This document shows, in pieces, positions 1-7,058 of a stretch of 8,282 nucleotides of DNA. The notes below the pieces were generated by a model. It had not been told where the DNA came from. It saw nothing but the letters and a program-made list of their open reading frames with translations, and did no database searches. The DNA is from Trueperella sp. (GTDB lineage Bacteria; Actinomycetota; Actinomycetes; Actinomycetales; Actinomycetaceae). Both the position numbers and the translations under genes were made by a program. The stretch covers positions 1-8,282 of the forward strand of contig JAAYGH010000197.1 in NCBI GenBank assembly GCA_012727825.1. Direction: 5' to 3'. Within the stretch, counting starts at the first letter, position 1. The number at the start of each line of letters is the position of its first letter.

Positions 1-369
1 GACCTGTCCGTTCACCGTGATAGCAGCGCCGAGGAAGTTGCGCATTGCCGGGTGGTCTGCGGGAAGCGCATGGTTCGCGTAGGCGTCGATGTCGTTAATA
101 ATGAGGTAGGTATCCAGCGGGATGTCATTGAAGACCCCATGGGTGATCGGAGGGTGGTCGATCATGGTTTCTGGTCCGGCGGGTAGGCCGTGTTGAATGA
201 ACTGGATGGTCTCGCCATGAGAATCGAGAACTGAGACGGCGCCGAACTGTGCGCCTGTCGCCTCACATGCGGACATGACGAGCGCGCGCGAGACGTCGAC
301 CTGATCCAGCTTGGCAGCAATGCTGAGGATGTGGCGAGAGAACGCGATGAGCGATTCGTTAGTCTTCAT
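1..369 (-). CDS. GAF-domain sensor protein, probably a DevS/DosT-like histidine kinase (5' part only)
   Basis: Reading the minus strand from the ATG at 369 gives 123 codons that stay open to the window edge, so the C-terminal part is missing. Residues about 26-123 look like a GAF domain. There is an opening helix, the strand ATGAQFGAVSVLD, then a THGVF turn (76-80), and LPADHPAMRNFLGAAITVNG (102-121). This last part matches the end of the first GAF domain of mycobacterial DevS/DosS/DosT, where the His before PxM is, as I recall, the proximal heme ligand; here it is His106. The start is chosen for its ribosome site GGAAGGA, 6 nt upstream; an in-frame ATG at 396 lacks one. The gene begins 40 nt after cydC with no terminator, so co-transcription is likely. 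The kinase domain is outside the window and is inferred. Another GAF-containing signalling protein is possible, since HPxM also occurs in GAF domains without heme. Confidence 0.72.
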   Translation of the reverse strand, partial: MKTNESLIAFSRHILSIAAKLDQVDVSRALVMSACEATGAQFGAVSVLDSHGETIQFIQHGLPAGPETMIDHPPITHGVFNDIPLDTYLIINDIDAYANHALPADHPAMRNFLGAAITVNGQV

Positions 370-409
370 GAGCAGTCCTTCCGTTGTGCCAACCATACGC
401 AGAATGACC

Positions 410-2164
410 CTATTCCTGAGTGAGTGACCATTCGTAGCTCGGCATCTGTTCCATGAGCTCCGCGTGCGTACCACGTGCGACGACGCCGACCAGCCCGGCG
501 TCGTCTTCGCCGAGCATGATGACCTCGTCGGCCACATCCAATGGCGTGAGGCGATGAGTGACGAGAATGACGCCGCGTTCGTCATTACCCACGCCAAGGA
601 GGTCACGGATAAGCTCATCGGCCGTTTCCGGATCGAGGTGTTCGCCAGGTTCGTCGAGGAGCATGTAAGTCGCGGAACCCGCGAGCGCACGTGCGAGCAG
701 GAGGCGGCGGCGTTCGCCACCCGATACCGATGTGGCATCCGCACCGAGCATTGTTTCAACGCCATCGGGAAGCTGGGCGAGCCAACTCTGGAGACCGGCT
801 TGTCGCAAGAAATCAGCCGCTTCTTGGGCGGTCACGGCCGCGCGCGCGACGCGCAGATTCTCGAGGACCGTTGTTTCAAAGATGTGCGCATCCTCGGCGG
901 TCAAGGATAGTTGGGTAGAAATCTGCGCTCGGTCGAGGCGCCACGTATCGCGTCCATTGATTGTCACGGAGCCCGAATGCGGTTCGAGCATGCCCGCGAG
1001 CGTATAGAGCAACGTCGATTTGCCGATACCCGACGGGCCGACGATCGCAATCGTCTTTCCTGGCCTCAGGTGGAGATCAATCGGGCCTGCAATAGTGGGC
1101 CCGCCCGGCCAGCCAATCTGTAGGTGTGCCGCTCGCAGACCGTCGTCTGTTTCCGCACGGGTATCAAGCTCGGGATGTTGCGTGGAATCTGCAACGTCCA
1201 GCAAGTCCACAATGCGCTTTGCCGACGACGCCGATCGAACCAGTTGTGTTGCGGCCCCGCCCATGCGCTGGGTCGCCTCAAAAGCAGACAGCGGGGTCAG
1301 TGTTGCTACGACTAGATCGATTGCGGCGATGTCGCCTGCAGCAAGCTGCTGGGTGCCGATCACGAGCGCGCCGATGACCGCTAGTCCCATCGCCAAAGTG
1401 TCGAGTGCCGTTGCCAACGCGGACGGGCGAGCCGAGCGGTCGCGACTTTTGTGAATCCGTTGCTCCGTGTCCGCGCGTTGGGCATCGATGTCTGCCAACC
1501 GGCCAGAGACGCGAAGTTCATAGGCTGATTCGAGCATCGTTAAAGACTGCGCATTGAGATCGGCACGATGGGTAATTTGTGAGATCTGATCCGCGCGTGC
1601 CGCACGCATGGCGATGTATGGCGCAATCACGCCTGACAGGATCAAGCACAGGGTGAGGACCAGCGCGATTGGGGGTGAGAGGAACGCTACGATCCCGATC
1701 GACAGGAGCGAGACGATGAATGCGACGGCGGCTGGCAACATTGACTTCACGACCACATCACCGAGTTCATCAACGTCAGCTCCCGTGCGCGCGAGCAGGT
1801 CGCCGCGGCGGACCGAGGTCACAACGTCAGTGGTGGAATGTGCCAACGAGGAGTACACGCGCGCACGCAAGTTCGCCATGCCGTAGAGCGCTACCCAATG
1901 CGATGCAATGCGTTCGAGGTAGCGGAAGATCGCCTTACCGACACCGAAGGCGCGTACCCCCGTCGATGCAACAGACAGTTGGAGTACCGGCGGCAGCTGC
2001 GCCGCTCGAGCGATAAGCCACGCCGAGGTCGCGCCAAGCGCCACACCCGACCCGATCGCTCCAGAGCCGGCAGCCACGGACCACGCGAACTTCTTCTTGT
2101 CGTAATCGAGCATGCCGATTGCGCGCTTCAGCGCGACCCGTTCGGCCTTGGGGATAACGCTCAC
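410..2164 (-). CDS. cydC: CydC, ABC transporter subunit for cytochrome bd assembly
   Basis: This is one half of the heterodimeric CydDC inner-membrane ABC exporter needed to mature cytochrome bd. Its cargo has been described as thiol reductants and more recently as heme. The 584-residue protein has a membrane domain (about 25-300) followed by an ATPase domain (about 345-570). Visible motifs are Walker A GPSGIGKST (376-384), signature VSGGE (480-484), Walker B MLLDEP (501-506), D-loop EHLD and switch His537. The signature followed by RRR separates it from CydD, as in E. coli (SGGE versus SVGQ). The Q-loop position appears to be Glu424 (TAEDAHIF) where E. coli CydC has Gln; I believe this is common in actinobacterial CydC. 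It starts with GTG, and the GTGA sequence shares 4 nt with the cydD stop. The ribosome site AAAGGAGG lies 4 nt upstream. Overlap and strong site imply translational coupling and balanced CydD:CydC production. Confidence 0.93.
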   Translation of the reverse strand: MSVIPKAERVALKRAIGMLDYDKKKFAWSVAAGSGAIGSGVALGATSAWLIARAAQLPPVLQLSVASTGVRAFGVGKAIFRYLERIASHWVALYGMANLRARVYSSLAHSTTDVVTSVRRGDLLARTGADVDELGDVVVKSMLPAAVAFIVSLLSIGIVAFLSPPIALVLTLCLILSGVIAPYIAMRAARADQISQITHRADLNAQSLTMLESAYELRVSGRLADIDAQRADTEQRIHKSRDRSARPSALATALDTLAMGLAVIGALVIGTQQLAAGDIAAIDLVVATLTPLSAFEATQRMGGAATQLVRSASSAKRIVDLLDVADSTQHPELDTRAETDDGLRAAHLQIGWPGGPTIAGPIDLHLRPGKTIAIVGPSGIGKSTLLYTLAGMLEPHSGSVTINGRDTWRLDRAQISTQLSLTAEDAHIFETTVLENLRVARAAVTAQEAADFLRQAGLQSWLAQLPDGVETMLGADATSVSGGERRRLLLARALAGSATYMLLDEPGEHLDPETADELIRDLLGVGNDERGVILVTHRLTPLDVADEVIMLGEDDAGLVGVVARGTHAELMEQMPSYEWSLTQE

Positions 2165-4038
2165 TGGTCCTCCTTTGGTTCGTGGCTGGTTCGTGATTCG
2201 GTGTTGGTTTGTGGTTGGTCGCCAGATTCTGAGGGGTGATCCGATTCCGCATCCCCAATCGTCAGTTTGACGACCTTGTGCCCTGACGAGCTTGCGCCGG
2301 CCCAGTCATTGGGCAGCGCATAATCGGCGCGTTGTGATTCGATGAAGTCGGCGTATTCGGTTGATTCACGCAACGCTGTAGACTCGCGCAGCTCAGCAGA
2401 GATATCTCTCGATGTCGGAGTGACATCGATGACGTGGTCAGCAAGCTGCGTGATCGCCTGCCTATGCGCAATAACGACGACGGTGTGCCCGTCGGCCTTT
2501 AATGTGCGCACGACATTCGACACATACTCTTCGCTCATTGCGTCAAGGTGCGCCGAGGGCTCGTCGAGAATAACGATTTTGCGTGATGCGACGAGCGCGC
2601 GAGTGAGCGCGAGGCGTTGACGCTGACCCACCGACAGGCCGGTACCGCCGTGTCCGATGTGCGTGTCCCAGCCGTTCGGTAGGTGATCCACGACGGCATC
2701 AAAGCCGGTAAGCGCAGCGGCGCGCTGGGCTGATTCCCCCGTTGCGCCCACGTTGTCCGCAACCGTACCCGGAACGATAGCGGGGCGTTGGGGGACCCAG
2801 GAAATCTCCTCCCACCAGGCGTCGCGATCGATGTCTGACAGTGGAACGTCACCGACGAACACCTCGCCTTCGTCGGGACTGAGCAAACCTAGGAGCACAT
2901 GCACGGCGGTCGTTTTACCCGAACCGGATGGGCCCCGCAAGACTGTGATCTGGCCGGGCTCGATCGTCGTCGTCATGTGAGCGGGAGCAACGGTGGCACG
3001 CCCGGGTGCATACACGGACACGTCCTCAAAACGAATTGCTGCCTCATCGAGGTTCGGAATCGAGGCAGTGCCGGTGTGCTCGTGGATGGGTGTTTCGAGA
3101 ACTTCAAAGGCCTTTTCAGCGGCCGCAACGCCATCGGAGGACGCATGGAACTGGGTGCCCACCTCACGTAGCGGCTTAAAGATTTCTGGAGTCAGCATGA
3201 TGACGATGAGTCCCACTTCGAGCGGCACGGAGCCACCCACCATGCGCAAGCCGACGTTCACGGCCACGAGCGCGGTGGAGAGTGTGGCAAGGAACTCAAG
3301 GGCGGCGCCAGACAGGAAAGCGACGTACAAGGTCTGCATCGTCTTCTGTGCGAAGCGTTTGCCGAGGCTCTCCACGCGCTTTTCCGGGCCCTTCTCGCGG
3401 CCCAAACCCTTGAGGGTGGCAAGGCCGGCAAGCAGGTCGAGGAGCTGCGCGGAGAGTTGTTGCATGGCTCCCAGTCGCTGGTTGGAGTACCTGGCGGTCA
3501 TCTTGCCAATAAGAATCATGAAGATGGGGATGAGCGGCACGCAGAACACCACGAATAGGGCGGAAATCCAGTCGTACGTGGCAAGTAACACTGTCAGTGC
3601 AGGTGCTGCGGTAACGGTAAGAAAAAGCTGGGGGAGGAAATTGACGAAATAGTCCTCGAGATCATCGAGCCCACGGGTTGCGAGTGTGACGGTATTGGTC
3701 GTGTTGCCAGACAGCCAGCGGTCGCCGAGCTTGGCGGCGTGATCGAGCACTTGACCGCGCAGATCTGTAATCACCTGAATGGCCGATCGGTGACCGAAGC
3801 TTTCTCGAATGTAAAGGACACCGAAACGGACGGCGAAGACAACGACGAGCCAGCCAATGAAGGGCAGAACCTCTGCGGGCGTTGAATCCCCATAGAAAAC
3901 AGGGGAGGCCGCTTTGGCGATCAAAATGATTTGCGCTGCGATAAGCGCGGCATCTGCGATACCGAGGAGGACGAGGAACCCGATGTAGACGCGCGTTGTG
4001 CGTGCGTACTGCATCAAACGAGGATCGAAAGGTTTCAC
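2161..4038 (-). CDS. cydD: CydD, ABC transporter subunit for cytochrome bd assembly
   Basis: This is the partner of CydC in the CydDC exporter. The 625-residue protein has a membrane domain (about 15-310) and an ATPase domain (about 335-540). Motifs are Walker A GPSGSGKTT (369-377), Q-loop Gln417 (VPQRP), signature LSVGQ (468-472), Walker B VILDEP (489-494), D-loop SAHLD and switch His525. LSVGQ is the CydD-type signature. The GTG start gives MKPFDPRLMQYAR, which agrees with the usual actinobacterial opening. The ribosome site is weak (AAGAAAGCTGG), but the next in-frame ATG, at codon 9, has none. About 85 residues follow the ATPase core, ending in a polar Ser/Glu/Thr/Gln/Pro-rich tail (about 595-625) that looks disordered and is encoded by short imperfect repeats. 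The gene lies 100 nt after cydB, behind a terminator, so it probably has its own promoter or depends on read-through. Confidence 0.93.
   Translation of the reverse strand: MKPFDPRLMQYARTTRVYIGFLVLLGIADAALIAAQIILIAKAASPVFYGDSTPAEVLPFIGWLVVVFAVRFGVLYIRESFGHRSAIQVITDLRGQVLDHAAKLGDRWLSGNTTNTVTLATRGLDDLEDYFVNFLPQLFLTVTAAPALTVLLATYDWISALFVVFCVPLIPIFMILIGKMTARYSNQRLGAMQQLSAQLLDLLAGLATLKGLGREKGPEKRVESLGKRFAQKTMQTLYVAFLSGAALEFLATLSTALVAVNVGLRMVGGSVPLEVGLIVIMLTPEIFKPLREVGTQFHASSDGVAAAEKAFEVLETPIHEHTGTASIPNLDEAAIRFEDVSVYAPGRATVAPAHMTTTIEPGQITVLRGPSGSGKTTAVHVLLGLLSPDEGEVFVGDVPLSDIDRDAWWEEISWVPQRPAIVPGTVADNVGATGESAQRAAALTGFDAVVDHLPNGWDTHIGHGGTGLSVGQRQRLALTRALVASRKIVILDEPSAHLDAMSEEYVSNVVRTLKADGHTVVVIAHRQAITQLADHVIDVTPTSRDISAELRESTALRESTEYADFIESQRADYALPNDWAGASSSGHKVVKLTIGDAESDHPSESGDQPQTNTESRTSHEPKEDQ
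2176..2213. repeat. Three imperfect copies of TGGTTYGTG in the 3' end of cydD
   Basis: TGGTTCGTG occurs at 2176-2184 and 2187-2195, and TGGTTTGTG at 2205-2213. The spacings of 11 and 18 nt are not both multiples of three, so the copies are read in different frames and give different residues of the CydD tail. The tract lies just upstream of the cydC ribosome site, where a length change would alter the CydD C-terminus and its coupling to cydC. Confidence 0.6.
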
Positions 4039-4065
4039 AGCACCAGCTTTCTTGAACAGATCAAT

Positions 4066-4071
4066 ATTCTA
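4066..4071 (-). promoter_or_regulatory. Possible -10 element for cydD
   Basis: On the minus strand TAGAAT matches the -10 consensus TATAAT at five of six positions. It would place a transcript start near 4058, about 20 nt before the cydD GTG. No convincing -35 is seen 17 nt upstream (TCTCTT), and that sequence overlaps the terminator tail. It is a candidate only, supported mainly by the need for a promoter downstream of the terminator. Confidence 0.3.
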
Positions 4072-4081
4072 GGCGCGCTCA

Positions 4082-4125
4082 GCAAGAAAAGAGAAAGGGA
4101 GCGTGAAACTTCACGCTCCCTTTCT
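4082..4125 (-). terminator. Strong intrinsic terminator after cydB
   Basis: A perfect inverted repeat has arms AGAAAGGGAGCGTGAA at 4092-4107 and its complement at 4110-4125. It folds as a stem of about 15 bp with a 4-nt loop. On the minus strand the stem is followed by the T-rich tail CTTTTCTTG (4091-4083), and it starts 14 nt after the cydB stop. On the plus strand the sequence after the stem (GACTAATCAG) has no T-tract, so it acts on cydAB transcripts only. It divides the cyd cluster into cydAB and cydDC plus the GAF gene. Confidence 0.88.
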
Positions 4126-4138
4126 GACTAATCAGACG

Positions 4139-5272
4139 TTACTTCGCGAACTCGCGAATCTTGTCCGGATCAAGACCGGCCGGCTCATCAGAGACGTTCT
4201 CTGTGCCGATGCGGGCAGCAAACTGCTTGTAGGACCAGGCCATGTAGCCAAGAACGATCGGAATGAAGATCACTGCTGCGATGAGCATGACCGATTGGGT
4301 CGGGCCCGTGGCCGAAGCCTGTTGCAACGTGAGGTGGTAAGCCGGATCGACCGAAGACTTCATGGCGTTGGGCCAGAAACTGATGAAGACCCACACCACG
4401 GCTAGGGCAAGTCCGCCGAACGACATGAAGAACGATGGGACGTCCTTGTTCTGCTGGGCCATCAGCGTGGAACCAATGAGCAGTGCAGCTGCAAGGAGCA
4501 ATGGAACCCATCCGATTGCGTTCTCCGAGTAGGAGATCTGCCCCCAGATGCCCCATACGGCTGTGATGCCGGTGGATCCCAGGGAGAGCTTCTTCGCGAG
4601 GTCCATTGCACGCTGCTGGAATTCGCCCTTCGTCTTGATTGCCAGCCACAGCGCGCCATGCGTGAGGAAGAGGGCAATGAAGACTATTCCTGCCAAGATT
4701 GTAAATGGCGTGAACAGGGAGACCAGTCCGCCTGTGAGGAAGTGCTGGTCGCCAGAGGCCAGAGCGGCATCAATATTGCTCGTATCGGCCTGAATGAACT
4801 CTCCGCCACCGCGTTCAACGTACTGGCCAATACGGATCTCGGTGCCTTGAATGAGGTTGCCGAATGCGACACCCCAGACGAGGGTCACGAGCCATGCGAC
4901 GGAAGTGTGGAGGGTATCCCAGACCTTGCGCCAGCCTAGAGAATTAACCTTGCCCCGCCACTCGAGAGCCGAAATGCGAACGATGAGGAAGAGCAAAATC
5001 GCGACGAGGGCGATATACATGCCCGAAAACATTGTGGCGTACCACTCGGGGAATGCAGCGAACATGGCACCGCCGGCGGTAATGAGGAAAACCTCGTTAC
5101 CATCCCAGTGGGGGCCAATCGTGTTGAGCGTCAAACGACGCTCCTTTTCGTTCCTCGGCAGGATCTTTAGCAGCATACCGACGCCGAAGCCGAAGCCTTC
5201 AAGCGTGATGTATCCGATCCAGAGGACTGCGATCAGAACGAACCAAATAATTTGCAGTGTTGTCAGTTCCAC
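4139..5272 (-). CDS. cydB: CydB, cytochrome bd quinol oxidase subunit II
   Basis: CydB is the second core membrane subunit of cytochrome bd; it packs against CydA and helps form the proton and oxygen routes. The 377-residue protein is mostly hydrophobic, with about eight to nine membrane helices. Family landmarks are NTIGPHWDGNEVF (50-62), AGGAMFAAFPEWYA just after it, LEWRGK, and WGVAFGNLIQG. Asp57 in HWDGN keeps the conserved acidic residue. The first helix reads TLEGFGFGVGML: Gly28 stands where relatives have Asp (E. coli DGFD, mycobacteria EGFD). The nucleotide reading is clear, GAA GGC TTC GGC. It starts with GTG, has AGGAGG 4 nt upstream, and begins 8 nt after the cydA stop, with the ribosome site overlapping that stop. 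This indicates tight coupling to cydA. A strong terminator follows the TAA stop. Confidence 0.96.
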   Translation of the reverse strand: MELTTLQIIWFVLIAVLWIGYITLEGFGFGVGMLLKILPRNEKERRLTLNTIGPHWDGNEVFLITAGGAMFAAFPEWYATMFSGMYIALVAILLFLIVRISALEWRGKVNSLGWRKVWDTLHTSVAWLVTLVWGVAFGNLIQGTEIRIGQYVERGGGEFIQADTSNIDAALASGDQHFLTGGLVSLFTPFTILAGIVFIALFLTHGALWLAIKTKGEFQQRAMDLAKKLSLGSTGITAVWGIWGQISYSENAIGWVPLLLAAALLIGSTLMAQQNKDVPSFFMSFGGLALAVVWVFISFWPNAMKSSVDPAYHLTLQQASATGPTQSVMLIAAVIFIPIVLGYMAWSYKQFAARIGTENVSDEPAGLDPDKIREFAK

Positions 5273-5280
5273 AGTTCCTC

Positions 5281-6789
5281 CTAGTAAGCGAAGCTAAGCT
5301 TCGTGTCTTCCGTAACCTCCGACGAGTGGGCTTCCTCCAACAGAAGCTTATCTGCCGGGTTAATGCCTTCACGGACGTATCGGACAATAAGGCGGAACCA
5401 GACGATGCCCAGCGCGAGATAGAGTAGCGTGAAGGCAATGACCGAAAAGAGGACTTCCGCCGATAGGACGTTTTGAGAGACGCCGTCCTGCGTGAGCAGG
5501 TGCATCATCTCGCTGGCGGTCAGTTCCCCTTCGCGCTCGAAGTTCGGGTACACGACCCACGGCTGACGCCCCATCTCTGTGAGGATCCAGCCGAACGACG
5601 ATGCGATGAACGGGAACGGAATAGTCCAGGTGTAGAGCTTGGCGATCAAATCATTGTCGATCAGCTTGTCCTTGCGCAACAAGAACAAGCCCAAGATGCT
5701 CAGACCCACTGAGGCGAACCCGAGGGCCATCATGATGCGGAACGAGTAGAAGGCTATGAACGGGTTTGGCATGTAGTCAACGCCGTCGCCGTAAACCTCA
5801 TTGAATTTCGCATCGAAATTCTCCTGAACTTCATCGACACCGATGAGGTAGGAATCCGGTCCCGAGAAGCTGTTCGTGACCATGAATGACTCAAGGCCCG
5901 GGATCGGGAGCGAAATGATGTTGTCTTCTTCAAGCTCGGTGCCAATCATGGCGAGCGCAAGACCTTGGCCTTCACCAGACTCCGCGATGCCCATCGCCGC
6001 GATCATCTTGGTGGGCTGAATCTGATACATGTGCTGACCGATGAAGTGACCAGAACCGATCACTAGAATGCCTGCACCCGCGAGGACCTTAAGCCCGAAC
6101 TGTGCGGAGGGCTTCCAGAATTCTCGTGCCTCAACTTCGTTATCGTTCTTGAGCGAGCGCACGATCCACCAGATCGAAATACCAGCGACCATGGCGCCCG
6201 CCACCATGAAGGAAGCGGTGACTGTGTGCAGGACGGCGTAGAGGGTCGTCGTCGAGAAAATAACTTCGAGGAAGCCCGTCATACCATCGAGTTCGGCTCG
6301 GCCCGTCTCTGGGTTGAAAACCGCCCCGACAGGGTTCTGCATGAATGAGTTGGCGGCAAGAATGAAGAACGCAGACAGGTTCGTACCTATCGCGACCATC
6401 CAAATTGCTATCGTGTGTGCTTTGGCCGAAATACGACCACGGCCGAATATCCACACGCCGAGGAAGACCGACTCCATGAAGAATGCGAGGAGTGCTTCAA
6501 AAGCGAGTGGGGCTCCGAAGATATCGCCAACATAGCGCGAGTACTCCGACCAATTAAGCCCGAATTGGAACTCTTGGACAATGCCGGTTGCCACGCCGAG
6601 TGCGAAGTTAATGAGGAGGACCTTGCCGAAGAACTCCGACATGCGGAGGTACTTCGTGTCCCCACTGCGCAGCCACCTGGTCTGCATAATTGCCACGAGT
6701 GGCGAAAGTCCGATTGTGAGCGGCACCAAAATAAAGTGGTACACGGTCGTAATACCGAACTGCCACCGTGAGAGGTCTAGGACATCCAC
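5281..6789 (-). CDS. cydA: CydA, cytochrome bd quinol oxidase subunit I, short Q-loop type
   Basis: CydA carries the hemes and oxidises quinol (menaquinol in most actinobacteria) while reducing oxygen to water in the cell membrane. Numbered from the GTG at 6789 (502 residues), family residues are present: His18 (E. coli H19), Glu98 and Glu106 (E99, E107), His188 (H186), Arg351 and Met353 (R391, M393), and TEMGRQPW with Glu405 (E445). Lys261 (E. coli K252) is kept in QPTK, but the residue five further on is Met266, not the expected Glu257 equivalent. The K252-to-R391 interval is 90 residues here against 139 in E. coli, so the Q-loop is the short type. A GTG at 6798 would add three residues, but its ribosome site overlaps the start codon. 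GTG 6789 has GGAAAGG 8 nt upstream and gives MDVLDLSRWQFG, matching mycobacterial CydA. Confidence 0.96.
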   Translation of the reverse strand: MDVLDLSRWQFGITTVYHFILVPLTIGLSPLVAIMQTRWLRSGDTKYLRMSEFFGKVLLINFALGVATGIVQEFQFGLNWSEYSRYVGDIFGAPLAFEALLAFFMESVFLGVWIFGRGRISAKAHTIAIWMVAIGTNLSAFFILAANSFMQNPVGAVFNPETGRAELDGMTGFLEVIFSTTTLYAVLHTVTASFMVAGAMVAGISIWWIVRSLKNDNEVEAREFWKPSAQFGLKVLAGAGILVIGSGHFIGQHMYQIQPTKMIAAMGIAESGEGQGLALAMIGTELEEDNIISLPIPGLESFMVTNSFSGPDSYLIGVDEVQENFDAKFNEVYGDGVDYMPNPFIAFYSFRIMMALGFASVGLSILGLFLLRKDKLIDNDLIAKLYTWTIPFPFIASSFGWILTEMGRQPWVVYPNFEREGELTASEMMHLLTQDGVSQNVLSAEVLFSVIAFTLLYLALGIVWFRLIVRYVREGINPADKLLLEEAHSSEVTEDTKLSFAY

Positions 6790-6797
6790 GTGCGTCA

Positions 6798-6804
6798 CCT
6801 TTCC
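6798..6804 (-). promoter_or_regulatory. Ribosome binding site deciding the cydA start
   Basis: GGAAAGG on the minus strand lies 8 nt before the GTG at 6789, a normal spacing. It overlaps the in-frame GTG at 6798, which therefore cannot use it. This supports the shorter CydA, and the shorter N-terminus also fits the family. Confidence 0.65.
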
Positions 6805-6822
6805 GAGTGTCTGTGACTCGAA
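6802..6822 (-). promoter_or_regulatory. Small hairpin in the cydA leader
   Basis: On the minus strand TTCGAGT and ACTCGGA pair (one G-T wobble) around the 7-nt loop CACAGAC. The 3' arm takes in the first bases of the GGAAAGG ribosome site. The stem is short and may have only a modest effect on translation. Confidence 0.35.
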
Positions 6823-6861
6823 CCGTGCGGGTCCGAGGCCCAGTTTTACTGAAATGTCTGA

Positions 6862-6875
6862 AAAACTTTAGTCCG
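6862..6875 (-). promoter_or_regulatory. DosR/DevR-like box upstream of cydA
   Basis: The minus strand reads CGGACTAAAGTTTT. The mycobacterial DevR consensus core is GGGACTWWAGTCCC. The central ten bases GGACTAAAGT match it exactly, giving 10 of 14 overall; the right half-site is degenerate. The centre lies about 80 nt before the cydA start and would overlap the -35 zone of the weak promoter candidate at 6848-6843. This is a match by eye, and binding is inferred. Confidence 0.4.
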
Positions 6876-7007
6876 TTCATCTCTGAGCGTACTAAGGGTT
6901 GATGTCAGCTTAACTCACACTTAGACGTATCTCTGTCCCGAAAGCCGGAATAGTTCCAGAGTGCGAAAAGTCATCCTGCTTGCGCGTGCCTCAACGCCGG
7001 CGATCCT

Positions 7008-7021
7008 AGGACCTAGGTCCT
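7008..7021. promoter_or_regulatory. Perfect 14-bp palindrome, probable operator
   Basis: AGGACCTAGGTCCT is identical to its own reverse complement. It is preceded by a second CCTAGG (7005-7010) that overlaps its edge. It matches the DevR/DosR core GGGACTWWAGTCCC at 10 of 14 positions, including both GGAC and GTCC half-sites and the A/T centre at the right spacing. It lies about 220 nt from the cydA start and about 40 nt upstream of the rne -35 candidate, so it could serve either gene. The regulator is not known. Confidence 0.5.
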
Positions 7022-7058
7022 TTGGGCCGTGCTTGTAGTGAACGCGATAGGGACGTCA

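Noticed and set aside
370..396. Upstream in-frame ATG at 396 for the GAF protein
   Set aside because: It has no ribosome site at a useful distance, while the ATG at 369 has GGAAGGA 6 nt before it. It remains a minor alternative.
2993..3652. A 219-codon plus-strand open frame opposite cydD
   Set aside because: It lies wholly antisense to a clearly conserved ABC transporter gene, resembles no protein family I know, and is explained by codon bias of the real gene. Other long plus-strand frames across 464-6871 are the same.
4052..4064. FNR-like sequence TTGA-N5-TCAA before cydD
   Set aside because: FNR sites have TTGAT-N4-ATCAA, with the TTGA and TCAA arms 6 nt apart. Here the spacing is 5 and the inner bases do not fit.
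6789..6798. GTG at 6798 as the cydA start
   Set aside because: The only ribosome-site sequence overlaps this codon, and the extra residues MTH are not part of the usual CydA opening. GTG 6789 fits better on both counts.
6816..6825. tRNA T-arm-like sequence GGTTCGAGTC on the minus strand
   Set aside because: There is no matching acceptor stem, D-arm or anticodon arm around it; it is part of the cydA leader hairpin.
6902..6921. Rex- or CRP-like site (TGTCA...TCACA) upstream of cydA
   Set aside because: The half-sites are 7 nt apart instead of 6 and one arm has a mismatch, so it fits neither the Rex nor the CRP consensus well.
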